Shown here one piece after another: positions 9,319 to 15,202 of a stretch of DNA of 20,769 nt. Numbering within the stretch: position 1 is the first letter of the stretch; the number at the start of each line of letters is the position of its first letter. Under the pieces are notes generated by a model that was given only the letters and a program-made list of their open reading frames with translations, had not been told where the DNA came from and ran no database searches. Source of the stretch: a virus; IMG/VR virus record IMGVR_UViG_3300024346_000645, positions 1 through 20,769 of that record, one strand, 5' to 3'. Both the position numbers and the translations under genes were made by a program.

Positions 9319-9418
9319 ATCTCGGTAAATTTAACTAATTAAAATTGCAAATATTACAACAAAAATAAGGCACAAATAAAATTAATTTAAAAAAACTTTA
9401 CTTTTTTAGGTTAAAAAT

Positions 9419-9449
9419 TTTGTAGTTCCAAATATTCGTTTTATATTTA
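9419..9449 (+). promoter_or_regulatory. Promoter B (plus-strand cassette 1)
   Basis: TTTG (9419-9422), 19 bases, then TATATTTA (9442-9449), followed by CATTATCAAA. The flanks are shared with promoters A, C and D. The upstream TTTTTAGGTTAAAAATTTTG block is shared with promoter D. Transcription should begin near 9455, about 35 bases before the ATG at 9492. Confidence 0.85.
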
Positions 9450-9491
9450 CATTATCAAAGGGAATAACCCATAACAATAAAACAAAACAAA

Positions 9492-9722
9492 ATGACAAAT
9501 TTAGAATTAAATAAAATATTGATTGAATATGCAAAAGAAGATTTACAAATTTTAAAAGAAGAAGGATGTTCTGCAATTGCAAATACAAAATTAGGATGTT
9601 TACACAACACTTACGATAATGGAATTTTTACTATACGATTTAACCGAAATCAAGGAATTCTTACTACAAATAACGAATCTGAAGCTATAGAATTTATTGC
9701 TAATTCATATCAAGTAGCATAA
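9492..9722 (+). CDS. Cassette protein 1, 76 aa, unknown
   Basis: This small cytoplasmic-looking protein (MTNLELNKILIEYAKEDLQI... to FIANSYQVA) is encoded on the strand opposite the tail operon. The start is firm: promoter B lies just upstream and the leader AATAAAACAAAACAAA abuts the ATG, the same context seen at other starts here. A hairpin terminator begins 18 bases after the stop. It therefore forms an independent one-gene unit. The middle (GCLHNTYDNGIFTIRF) is predicted beta and the ends helical. No family recognised. Expression outside the late operon suggests cargo useful to the lysogen or acting early, for example modulation of host physiology, but that is inference from layout. Confidence 0.8.
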   Translation: MTNLELNKILIEYAKEDLQILKEEGCSAIANTKLGCLHNTYDNGIFTIRFNRNQGILTTNNESEAIEFIANSYQVA

Positions 9723-9735
9723 CTAAAAAAAAAAT

Positions 9736-9770
9736 AAAAAGCCTTGCATTAACTTGTGAGGCTTTTTTTT
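9736..9770 (+). terminator. Terminator of cassette 1
   Basis: GCCTTGCA (9741-9748) pairs with TGTGAGGC (9755-9762) around TTAACT, with two G-U pairs, followed by eight T. The A-rich flank opposite could also make it work on the other strand. Confidence 0.9.
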
Positions 9771-9834
9771 AAAATAAATACTAAAAAATTTTGTAGTTAA
9801 TAAAAAAGGTTTTATATTTACATTATCAAAGTAA
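9771..9834 (+). repeat. 64-bp repeat, copy 2
   Basis: This stretch is identical to the reverse complement of 15-78 and covers promoter C and its flanks. Perfect identity, in a region where gene-coding repeats have drifted, points to recent duplication or ongoing exchange. Confidence 0.95.
9790..9820 (+). promoter_or_regulatory. Promoter C (plus-strand cassette 2)
   Basis: TTTG (9790-9793), 19 bases, then TATATTTA (9813-9820). The predicted start site is near 9826, leaving a short leader ending in AAAACAATTAAATT before the ATG at 9852. It immediately follows the terminator of cassette 1, so cassette 2 is a separate unit. Confidence 0.85.
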
Positions 9835-9851
9835 TTAAAAACAATTAAATT

Positions 9852-10097
9852 ATGAAAACTTATTTAGAAACTTTAATAACAGAAAAAGGTGTAGACTTAG
9901 AATCTAACATAACAATAGATGGACATTTTGGAATAACTTATCAAATGCTTATAGATTTTATATCGGAAGCCAAAGACTACCACCAACAAATAAAAACTAC
10001 CTTAGTTAAAATAGACTTTATGAATGGGGACTTATTCCACTACTTGCAGCATTTAGCTGTAGGTATGGTGAATTCTTTAGGCTATGAAGTTAAATAA
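9852..10097 (+). CDS. Cassette protein 2, 81 aa, unknown
   Basis: The product runs from MKTYLETLITEKGVDLES through GHFGITYQMLIDFI to SLGYEVK. It is mostly helical, soluble and without cysteines or membrane segments. A GH(F/I)G-TY-MLIDFI block of this kind occurs in small uncharacterised Bacteroidota proteins as I recall them, but I cannot attach a function. It has its own promoter in a 64-bp repeat and its own terminator, and is convergent with the gene on the other strand. Like cassette 1 it looks like a moron: cargo expressed independently of the lytic operons. Confidence 0.8.
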   Translation: MKTYLETLITEKGVDLESNITIDGHFGITYQMLIDFISEAKDYHQQIKTTLVKIDFMNGDLFHYLQHLAVGMVNSLGYEVK

Positions 10098-10112
10098 TAA
10101 AATAAACTAATT

Positions 10113-10144
10113 AAAAGCCTTGCATTAACTTGTAAGGCTTTTTT
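10113..10144 (+). terminator. Terminator of cassette 2, probably bidirectional
   Basis: GCCTTGCA (10117-10124) pairs with TGTAAGGC (10131-10138) around TTAACT, followed by TTTTTT. Stem and loop are almost identical to the cassette 1 terminator. On the minus strand the stem is followed by TTTTAATTAG, so it could also weakly stop transcription arriving from the convergent gene, whose stop codon at 10143-10145 overlaps it. Confidence 0.88.
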
Positions 10145-10415
10145 AATTTATAGCACTCTTGTATTCCACAAAACTCATAACCTCATCAAATGGAGTATTA
10201 AACACCTGGTCTAATCGGTTTAAGTCTTTCTTCCATACTTTCCACCAAGCTACGGAGTACGAAAATACGTTTGATTCTGCAACGTTTGCAAATATAGGGT
10301 AGAAGCCCAAGCGTTTAATGTACTCGTTAGTTTTTCCATCTCCGCTTTTAGTTGTAAATGTGGCTGCATATTTATTCTGTGACTCCTCGTAGAACTGAGC
10401 AAAAAAAAAGCGCAC
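10143..10415 (-). CDS. -1 frame extension of the possible tail assembly chaperone
   Basis: This frame opens at GTG (10413-10415) without a start context of its own and overlaps the upstream ORF by 166 bases. Read after a -1 shift at the T9 run, it adds 86 residues (FAQFYEESQNKYAATFTTKS... to EVMSFVEYKSAIN). It contains aromatic-rich helices (NVFSYSVAWWKVWKKDLNRL) that look more like folded protein than the frame-0 tail it replaces. The shifted product would be 274 aa. It is most likely the natural C-terminus, reached either by programmed frameshifting or transcript slippage, or broken by a one-base indel. An independent gene is unlikely. Confidence 0.55.
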   Translation of the reverse strand: MRFFFAQFYEESQNKYAATFTTKSGDGKTNEYIKRLGFYPIFANVAESNVFSYSVAWWKVWKKDLNRLDQVFNTPFDEVMSFVEYKSAIN

Positions 10416-10966
10416 GAGTAAAATAAATCCATCCTGCCGTACTTCTTTAAAAACTCAATTCGTTCTTCTATCTCTTGTAAATCTTGGTAGTATTCTCCTT
10501 CACGCATATAGATGGCAGCTATTATAATTCCTTTGTCTGCATCTTGGTAATCTTCGTATATGCTTAGTAGGCTCATCGTATCCACAAAGTCACCACAGCT
10601 ACGCTCTCCAAAATTAGGAATTTCAAACTTCTTGCCTTTAATCTTAAACTTGCGTTTTGGTGTTTCATTTTGTAACCAGGCAAATTGCAACATAAACAAG
10701 TTGTTTACTTTGTCCATATCCATACGCATCAAATCATCCATTTCTAATCCTATGCTTAAAGCTGACATAGTGCCACACATTGACTGTACTGCAAGTTTTT
10801 GGCTTTCCTCAAGTTTGCCCTCCTCAAGCAAATCATTTGCCTTTAAAGCTGTGTTTAAATGTTCTTGTGCTTTACTCCATTGCTCAATGTTTACATCGTA
10901 TCTGCCACTTGGCAGCTTGACATCCTTTTTACTCTTTCCGTTTGCTGTGATTGTAAATGTGTTCAT
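10250..10966 (-). CDS. Possible tail assembly chaperone (frame-0 product, 238 aa)
   Basis: The protein starts MNTFTITANGKSKKDVKLPS. It has a basic segment KRKFKIKGKKFEIPNFGER (104-122) followed by a helical part (FVDTMSLLSIYEDYQDADKG, then IEERIEFLKKYGRMDLFYSC). This order resembles uncharacterised Bacteroidota phage proteins encoded near tail genes. At residues 186-189 the frame runs through nine T, after which the -1 frame reads more convincingly. That is the arrangement of G/GT-type tail chaperones, but here the gene lies right after the terminase rather than before the tape measure. It overlaps the 47-aa gene by 38 bases. The chaperone call is inference; the gene itself is secure. Confidence 0.55.
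   Translation of the reverse strand: MNTFTITANGKSKKDVKLPSGRYDVNIEQWSKAQEHLNTALKANDLLEEGKLEESQKLAVQSMCGTMSALSIGLEMDDLMRMDMDKVNNLFMLQFAWLQNETPKRKFKIKGKKFEIPNFGERSCGDFVDTMSLLSIYEDYQDADKGIIIAAIYMREGEYYQDLQEIEERIEFLKKYGRMDLFYSCAFFLLSSTRSHRINMQPHLQLKAEMEKLTSTLNAWASTLYLQTLQNQTYFRTP
10401..10409 (-). other. T9 slippery run (candidate -1 frameshift site)
   Basis: On the minus strand GC-T-TTT-TTT-TTG in frame 0 contains the slippery heptamer T-TTT-TTT. Both tRNAs could re-pair one base back, giving TTT GCT CAG in the frame that runs to 10143. I see no strong stem just downstream, so RNA-polymerase slippage on the homopolymer, or a plain indel, are alternatives. Confidence 0.55.
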
Positions 10967-11072
10967 CTTCTAATTTAGCTATAAGTTTATATAATTTGTC
11001 CTCATCCTTTTTACTTGATGATAGGTTAATCTTGTCTATTAGGTTTAGTATTTGTATTTCAACATCACTCAT
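10929..11072 (-). CDS. Small helical protein after the large terminase, 47 aa
   Basis: The ATG overlaps the terminase stop by four bases (ATGA), which strongly supports translation. The product starts MSDVEIQILNLIDKINLSSS and ends YNHSKRKE; it is charged and predicted to be helical, with no membrane segment. It overlaps the start of the next gene by 38 bases in another frame. The family is unknown; a small packaging or assembly accessory is possible from position alone. Confidence 0.65.
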   Translation of the reverse strand: MSDVEIQILNLIDKINLSSSKKDEDKLYKLIAKLEDEHIYNHSKRKE

Positions 11073-12268
11073 AAAAATACTTGATTTTTCTTTTTACCGA
11101 ATTGATGCCATATAAAATAACCTCCTGCATCTGTTGCGTGGTCTAATCCTAACGTTTTGTCTGGCTCTCCGTTTCTATATGGCTGCTGCTCTAAGCAATC
11201 TGTGTACGTTGGGCATTTATAGGTGTTGATTAGATAGCTTTTATCTTGCAGTTTTTTGTTCATTGTGTTCACCCTATCCTTTACGTTAGGATTTACCTTT
11301 AATGCTCTTACATTTATACCAGCTTTCTTGATTGTATCAATGTCCGTTATACTTGCGCTTGTCTTAACTGCCTTACCGCTTGCATCTGGATAAGCAAACA
11401 GCCTATGATTAGGATAGCGACCTTTTAATATTTGGCATATATCCTCCGTTTTGTACGCATTCACCACCTCATCTACTGCAATAGGGTTTCCATCGTCTAT
11501 AACGTGAACAATCGCAGCCATAGCACCCACGTTAAAATCCAAACCAATGTGTAAAATATCTCCATCTTGTACTTCTCTGTCTGAATGATTGCCATTTCTA
11601 TCAAAATGATTGTAAACTGCACCACTCGTTAAGTTGACAAACTCACCCTCTAAATATGCTCTTAATAGTTCTGGTGTGTACGTTTCTTCCAGGCTCTCAA
11701 TATAGCTATCTGATATAAAAGGATTGTTTCTTGTAGATGCTCTTATCAATAGTTTACTATCTGTGTCACGCTTAACAAAGAAATCATAAAGGAATCTAAA
11801 ACCTTCTGGTGTGCTTACAAAATCCGTTGCGTTATTATTGCCTTCCGACTTGACAGAGTTTCTCGCCAATATCTTTACCATTACATCTTCCATTTTGCGT
11901 TTAGGCAATACATCTGCCTCATCAATTAAGCTATATCCTACCTCATAGCCTACGATTAGGTCTGGATTGTCCATTGAGCGCATTATAATTCTGCCGTATG
12001 GTGTTATTATATCCTTGTCCGACTTGTTTAGCGTAAAAGGTATATTCGCTTGTGTGAGTGCCTCTGTGAATTTTGGGAATGCAATATCTTTAATTAATGG
12101 ATATGTAGGTAAATAGTAAGCTACATCCACACTCGGAAATTGTAGCTTTTTAGATATTGTTTTCCAAATACCTATGTGACTTTTACCACTACGAAAACCA
12201 CCAACTAAACCAGTATGTCTGTGTTGGCTTTCTAAAAACTCGCTTTGATGCTCAAGTAGGTTTACCAT
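11069..12268 (-). CDS. terL: Terminase large subunit, 399 aa
   Basis: This is the ATP-driven DNA-packaging motor with a nuclease that cuts concatemers at the portal. The ATPase part shows Walker A GGFRSGKS (23-30), Walker B SLIDEAD (113-119) and motif III near VSTPEG (151-156). The RNase-H-like nuclease part shows acidic residues in HIGLDFNVG (D244), YPDASG (D295) and GLDHATDA (D376/D380). Length is in the normal range for the Terminase_3/6 type. The start overlaps the small subunit by 17 bases and the stop overlaps a 47-aa gene, so packaging genes are co-translated. The gene downstream is not a portal, which is unusual. Confidence 0.95.
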   Translation of the reverse strand: MVNLLEHQSEFLESQHRHTGLVGGFRSGKSHIGIWKTISKKLQFPSVDVAYYLPTYPLIKDIAFPKFTEALTQANIPFTLNKSDKDIITPYGRIIMRSMDNPDLIVGYEVGYSLIDEADVLPKRKMEDVMVKILARNSVKSEGNNNATDFVSTPEGFRFLYDFFVKRDTDSKLLIRASTRNNPFISDSYIESLEETYTPELLRAYLEGEFVNLTSGAVYNHFDRNGNHSDREVQDGDILHIGLDFNVGAMAAIVHVIDDGNPIAVDEVVNAYKTEDICQILKGRYPNHRLFAYPDASGKAVKTSASITDIDTIKKAGINVRALKVNPNVKDRVNTMNKKLQDKSYLINTYKCPTYTDCLEQQPYRNGEPDKTLGLDHATDAGGYFIWHQFGKKKNQVFL

Positions 12269-12644
12269 CTTTGCCTATAATTCTAAATTGTAATGGCTCT
12301 ACCTGGTGCGTATTGTCCTGCGTTATTTGTTGTGGTGCTTTACCCATCAATCTATCCATTGCAGCTTGATATGCTCTTGTATCTCCCTCATCAAATGCTT
12401 TTTCAATTTGCTTTAATGTCATTGCTATGTCCAAAGTAAACTCGTTATCGTTTAAATCTATGCCTACTTTGTTAGCTATTACTTTGCACTTATCTAATCT
12501 TTCACCACTAATTAATGCATCTGCTAAATCTTTAAGCGTCTTCTTTTTCCTATGTCCAGCCTTTTTAACTTCTGATGATGGCTGATTATCTTTTGTAAAT
12601 CCGTTTGTATTTATTTTATTGCAAAAATTTTCTTCCCTACCCAT
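12252..12644 (-). CDS. Probable terminase small subunit, 130 aa
   Basis: The product would bind phage DNA ends and load the large subunit. The N-terminus is basic (KKAGHRKKKTLKDLADALIS), followed by a helical segment and the block AYQAAMDRLMGKAPQQITQD (91-110), which is typical of DUF5681-like small-terminase proteins where a Gly-Lys/Arg-Pro-Gln motif precedes the C-terminus. The gene overlaps the large subunit by 17 bases. The start at ATG 12642-12644 sits 49 bases after the 50-aa gene. Size and neighbour make the call likely, though small terminases vary greatly in sequence. Confidence 0.75.
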   Translation of the reverse strand: MGREENFCNKINTNGFTKDNQPSSEVKKAGHRKKKTLKDLADALISGERLDKCKVIANKVGIDLNDNEFTLDIAMTLKQIEKAFDEGDTRAYQAAMDRLMGKAPQQITQDNTHQVEPLQFRIIGKDGKPT

Positions 12645-12693
12645 TTGAGTGATTTAAGAGTGATTCATCAAATCTATGCAATTTATTTGGTAA

Positions 12694-12846
12694 TCATTCA
12701 AAGCGATTTTTGTAATACAAATCTTCTGCTATATCTTCTTCCTTTATGCCATCGGTTAAATCATCGTTTAAAGGATTTAAATATCGTTCTGCGAGTCTAT
12801 CTATTATCTCACAGCACTTGGCATAGTATTGTTTTTTATTGTCCAT
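12694..12846 (-). CDS. Small acidic protein opening the late operon, 50 aa
   Basis: The reading frame is open up to an ATG at 12903, but the upstream 19 codons run through a terminator hairpin, so I choose the internal ATG at 12844-12846 (MDNKKQYYAKCCEIIDRLAE). The product is helical and acidic towards the C-terminus (GIKEEDIAEDLYYKNRFE). It directly precedes the terminase small subunit. No family is recognised; a packaging accessory is possible by position. Confidence 0.6.
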   Translation of the reverse strand: MDNKKQYYAKCCEIIDRLAERYLNPLNDDLTDGIKEEDIAEDLYYKNRFE

Positions 12847-12850
12847 ATTC

Positions 12851-12892
12851 TTAAAAATTAAAAAGGCTGCCATAAATAAATACAACAGCCTT
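12851..12892 (-). terminator. Terminator between early and late blocks
   Basis: On the minus strand AAGGCTG (12886-12892) pairs with CAGCCTT (12863-12869) around a 16-nt loop, followed by TTTTTAATTTTT. It lies after the SSB-like gene and only about ten bases before the 50-aa ORF, so it may act as an attenuator for the late operon. Confidence 0.75.
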
Positions 12893-12913
12893 AACCAAAC
12901 CAATTATTCTCTT

Positions 12914-13210
12914 TTAAAATGGTAAGCCACTTGCTTCTTGCTTTACCTCTTTTGTTTCTTCAGTTCTTGCCATTGGATATTTTAAATTACCAATGTAAAC
13001 TGCTTTCTCTCCAGCTTCCCTTTGTTCTTTTGTTTGGCTGATTTGGATACTTGCATTGTTTCCGTATTGGTCGGCTTCATCATTTAGCCATATCACAACG
13101 TTTAAGTATTTCGCACCATTATCAAAAGGCTTACCCTCTTTATTGGTGCTTACAATTTTTGTCTTGTCTATCTTTGTTAGGTTGATAGAACCACTTAGCA
13201 TTTTACTCAT
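12914..13210 (-). CDS. Possible single-stranded-DNA-binding-like protein, 98 aa
   Basis: This small beta-rich protein begins MSKMLSGSINLTKIDKTKIV. It has a core of alternating hydrophobic strands (AKYLNVVIWLNDEADQYGNN, then ASIQISQTKEQREAG) and a tail ending GLPF after an acidic, Glu-rich linker. An acidic linker ending in a Pro-Phe tip is the hallmark of SSB proteins, though here the last residues are SGLPF rather than the usual acidic-IPF. The core lacks a clearly recognisable OB-fold signature. Its place at the end of the replication/recombination block, beside the methyltransferase, fits SSB. It is followed by a terminator. A small structural or regulatory protein is the alternative. Confidence 0.45.
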   Translation of the reverse strand: MSKMLSGSINLTKIDKTKIVSTNKEGKPFDNGAKYLNVVIWLNDEADQYGNNASIQISQTKEQREAGEKAVYIGNLKYPMARTEETKEVKQEASGLPF

Positions 13211-13247
13211 AGTTTTTTGTTTAAATTATTTAATTAATAGAGTGCCT

Positions 13248-13255
13248 TAAAGATA
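13248..13255 (-). promoter_or_regulatory. Possible -7 box before the SSB-like gene
   Basis: TATCTTTA on the minus strand is one base from TAnnTTTG and sits about 40 bases before the start codon. The surrounding CCTTATCTTT matches the -7 region at 17315-17322. No good TTTG is found 19 bases upstream. Confidence 0.35.
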
Positions 13256-13321
13256 AGGATTTTACCTGGTTATATTGGCTTTTTAATAGTTATTGTTTGT
13301 TGTTAATGTTTTTATATAAAA

Positions 13322-14266
13322 TTAAAATAAAGTAGGTGAGTTTAATATTATCCTTGCTCTATCGTTTGCCATTTTTGCGTGTTTTTCTGCTATCTCAAAA
13401 CCTACAAAATTACGTTTTTCTTTTGCACTCATAGCACATTCCGTACCACTTCCAGCAAATGGAACAACTATTAAATCATCTTTTCGGCTACAAGTTTTTA
13501 TTAATATTCTTGTTAATTTTTCGGGCTTTACTGTATCGTGGTCATAGTCGCTCGTTTCGTAGTTTGGCAACCTTATTACATCACCTAAATGTAAAGCGTT
13601 GTTAAATGGTCTACGTAGTTCTTCGTATTCCTTGCGTAGTTCTTCGTATTCCTTTGTTAAATAAGGTGTACACCAAGTTTGTAATTTTTGGTACATTTCC
13701 TTTGTTAACATTGTAGGTTCTGCTTTATCTAAACTCAAACAAGCAGAAGCAACACCACCGCCATTTGTCGCAGTTCCTAACGCTTCATTAACTTGTTTTA
13801 ATACAACTTTACCTTTTGCTTTTACTATTTCGGCTCTTATGTAGTCACGTATCATAAAAACGCATTGAGTTAAATTATACCTTTCATTACTATACATTAA
13901 AATCCTTTCAGTAAGTGGTGCAAAGGTTCGCAAATCTTCGTTAAACCTTATTTGCTGTTTGTGGTCGTTTGTGTTTTCCCATACTATGCTATTTAATAAA
14001 TCAAAATGCTTATCAAATATAACTTGAGCGTAAGCAATATTTTTAGCATCACCATACCAAAGTAAAGTGCCATTATCTGCTAAAATCCTTTTACATTCAA
14101 TCGCCCATTTTTCAACATCATCCAAATAATCATCAAAAGTTTTCCAAATAAAATCAAAGTCACCTTTTACTTTATAATATGGTGGGTCTGCAATTATTAA
14201 ATTTGCACACTTATCTGGCAAATCATTATTTAAAAAATCTATATTGTTTACTTTGTTTAATCCCAT
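13322..14266 (-). CDS. DNA methyltransferase, DPPY type, 314 aa
   Basis: The product should methylate adenine N6 (or cytosine N4) in DNA. Catalytic motif IV is ADPPYY (26-31) near the N-terminus, and the SAM-binding motif I is FAGSGT (270-275) near the C-terminus, the beta-class order. Between them lies the target-recognition region, including VFMIRDYIRAEIVKAKGK and a duplicated KEYEELR. No restriction enzyme gene is adjacent, so it is an orphan enzyme, as is common in phages that need to evade host restriction or mark their own DNA. The gene lies 12 bases after NinG and is probably co-transcribed with it. Target sequence cannot be inferred. Confidence 0.9.
   Translation of the reverse strand: MGLNKVNNIDFLNNDLPDKCANLIIADPPYYKVKGDFDFIWKTFDDYLDDVEKWAIECKRILADNGTLLWYGDAKNIAYAQVIFDKHFDLLNSIVWENTNDHKQQIRFNEDLRTFAPLTERILMYSNERYNLTQCVFMIRDYIRAEIVKAKGKVVLKQVNEALGTATNGGGVASACLSLDKAEPTMLTKEMYQKLQTWCTPYLTKEYEELRKEYEELRRPFNNALHLGDVIRLPNYETSDYDHDTVKPEKLTRILIKTCSRKDDLIVVPFAGSGTECAMSAKEKRNFVGFEIAEKHAKMANDRARIILNSPTLF
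13614..13655 (-). repeat. 21-bp tandem duplication in the methyltransferase gene
   Basis: Two adjacent 21-bp units differ by one base (final G or T) and encode EYEELRK and EYEELRR. The frame is kept. It falls in the presumed target-recognition region. Confidence 0.95.
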
Positions 14267-14278
14267 TTTTTAAAAGTT

Positions 14279-14980
14279 TTATGCTTGCTTAAATACAGCA
14301 TATTTATTTTCATACAATCCAAGCAAAATGTTTACTTGATTTCTTAACCTAATCCGATTGGTAGAATCTTGCATTTGTCCGTTTATTTCGCTTTTAAGCC
14401 ACTTTTTCACTTCAGATAACTTAGTATTTAACTCCAAGTAAAACTGCTTTGTGTGCTTGTCGCTTGGTGTTTGCTTTAATCCTTCCATAAATTCCAGGTA
14501 ACGATCACCATAGATTCTCTTTATGCCTTGAATGTAGTTCATTGCATCTCCACTTTTAAAGTGGTTTGATTCAAAAGATTGGATGTGGATGTTGTGCAGG
14601 TTAAATCTTATCTGACTGCTACCTCCTGCGTGATAAAAATGTCCTGCGTTCATCTTGCCAAAGTTTCCAGTTGCTATACAAGGCTGCCCATTGTCAATGA
14701 TTCTTACTAACTCATTTATCTTTGGCTGAATCATCGTGCTTTTAACCTTGCTTAAACTCATCAAGTCTATCTTTTGCTTTTGGTCTTGCAATCTTTCCTT
14801 GTGCTTGGTTTCTTTTTTTGCTTTAATGGTGTGTCGGTTTAAAGTTTCTTTGCCCTCATCCGTTCCGTATAGCCATTTTTGAAAGCATTTGTGTTCAAAG
14901 CATAAGCCATACTTTCTCCGTTCTACCAGGTTATTACATCCGAAGCCTTTTGCCTTATTTATGCCCTTGCACTTTTTCAT
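14279..14980 (-). CDS. ninG: NinG/Rap-like recombination nuclease, 233 aa
   Basis: Lambda NinG (Rap) acts on recombination intermediates such as Holliday junctions and D-loops. The family block is clear at 101-160: CIATG, then NAGHFYHAGGSSQIRFNLHN (111-130), NIHIQS and FKSGDAMNYIQGIKRIYGDR. The N-terminus has a separate cysteine cluster (C4, C15, C27, C32) suggesting a zinc-binding head, and residues 50-75 are Lys-rich coiled coil. The usual second zinc pair (CxxCG ... CxxCN) is eroded: C101 remains, while the other three positions are T104, S135 and S138. The gene follows the terminator of the 42-aa cassette by 11 bases. Its own promoter is unclear, so read-through is likely. It fits the annealing protein and exonuclease upstream. 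Confidence 0.88.
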   Translation of the reverse strand: MKKCKGINKAKGFGCNNLVERRKYGLCFEHKCFQKWLYGTDEGKETLNRHTIKAKKETKHKERLQDQKQKIDLMSLSKVKSTMIQPKINELVRIIDNGQPCIATGNFGKMNAGHFYHAGGSSQIRFNLHNIHIQSFESNHFKSGDAMNYIQGIKRIYGDRYLEFMEGLKQTPSDKHTKQFYLELNTKLSEVKKWLKSEINGQMQDSTNRIRLRNQVNILLGLYENKYAVFKQA

Positions 14981-14991
14981 AAAACAAAAGT

Positions 14992-15024
14992 AAAAAAAAG
15001 CCTTACAATGTTTGTAAGGCTTTT
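14992..15024 (-). terminator. Terminator of the 42-aa cassette
   Basis: On the minus strand GCCTTACA (15013-15020) pairs perfectly with TGTAAGGC (15000-15007) around a 5-nt loop, then eight T (14992-14999). The stem is nearly the same as in the two plus-strand cassette terminators. Confidence 0.92.
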
Positions 15025-15032
15025 CATATTTT

Positions 15033-15161
15033 TTATTTACAATAAACTATTTTTTCAAACAAATCACCTAATTTTAGTAAAAGCAATTCTTCCTCCATTG
15101 TCATTGTTCCGTTATCTCTTTTGTCTTCAAGATTGTTCATTCTGTTTATTAAGTTTTCCAT
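15033..15161 (-). CDS. Cassette protein 3, 42 aa, unknown
   Basis: This short ORF begins MENLINRMNNLEDKRDNGTM and ends LFEKIVYCK. It is charged and helical, with a leucine-rich middle (EEELLLLKLGDLF) that could be a coiled coil or a peptide that binds another protein. Promoter D lies about 42 bases upstream of the ATG and a perfect hairpin terminator begins just after the stop. It is thus a promoter-ORF-terminator unit like the plus-strand cassettes, but co-directional with the phage early genes. No family is recognised. The transcription signals make expression of this locus convincing even though the ORF is tiny. Confidence 0.7.
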   Translation of the reverse strand: MENLINRMNNLEDKRDNGTMTMEEELLLLKLGDLFEKIVYCK

Positions 15162-15202
15162 AATTTTTTGTTTTTTAATTGTTTTTAAATAACTTGATAA
15201 TG

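Noticed and set aside
9406-9588. 60-codon minus-strand frame across promoter B and cassette 1
   Set aside because: It runs through a strong plus-strand promoter and start region and has low-complexity Leu/Phe content.
10560-10973. 137-codon plus-strand open frame opposite the chaperone-like gene
   Set aside because: It is Ser/Leu/Phe-rich with no start context or promoter, typical of an antisense shadow of a Lys/Glu-rich gene.
12847-12903. Longer start for the 50-aa gene at 12903
   Set aside because: The extra codons coincide with a terminator stem and T-tract, and the internal ATG directly after it is better placed.
14981-14995. TACTTTTG just before the NinG start as a promoter
   Set aside because: It matches TAnnTTTG, but it overlaps the terminator T-tract, has no TTTG at the right distance and would give a leaderless message; chance in T-rich DNA is likely.
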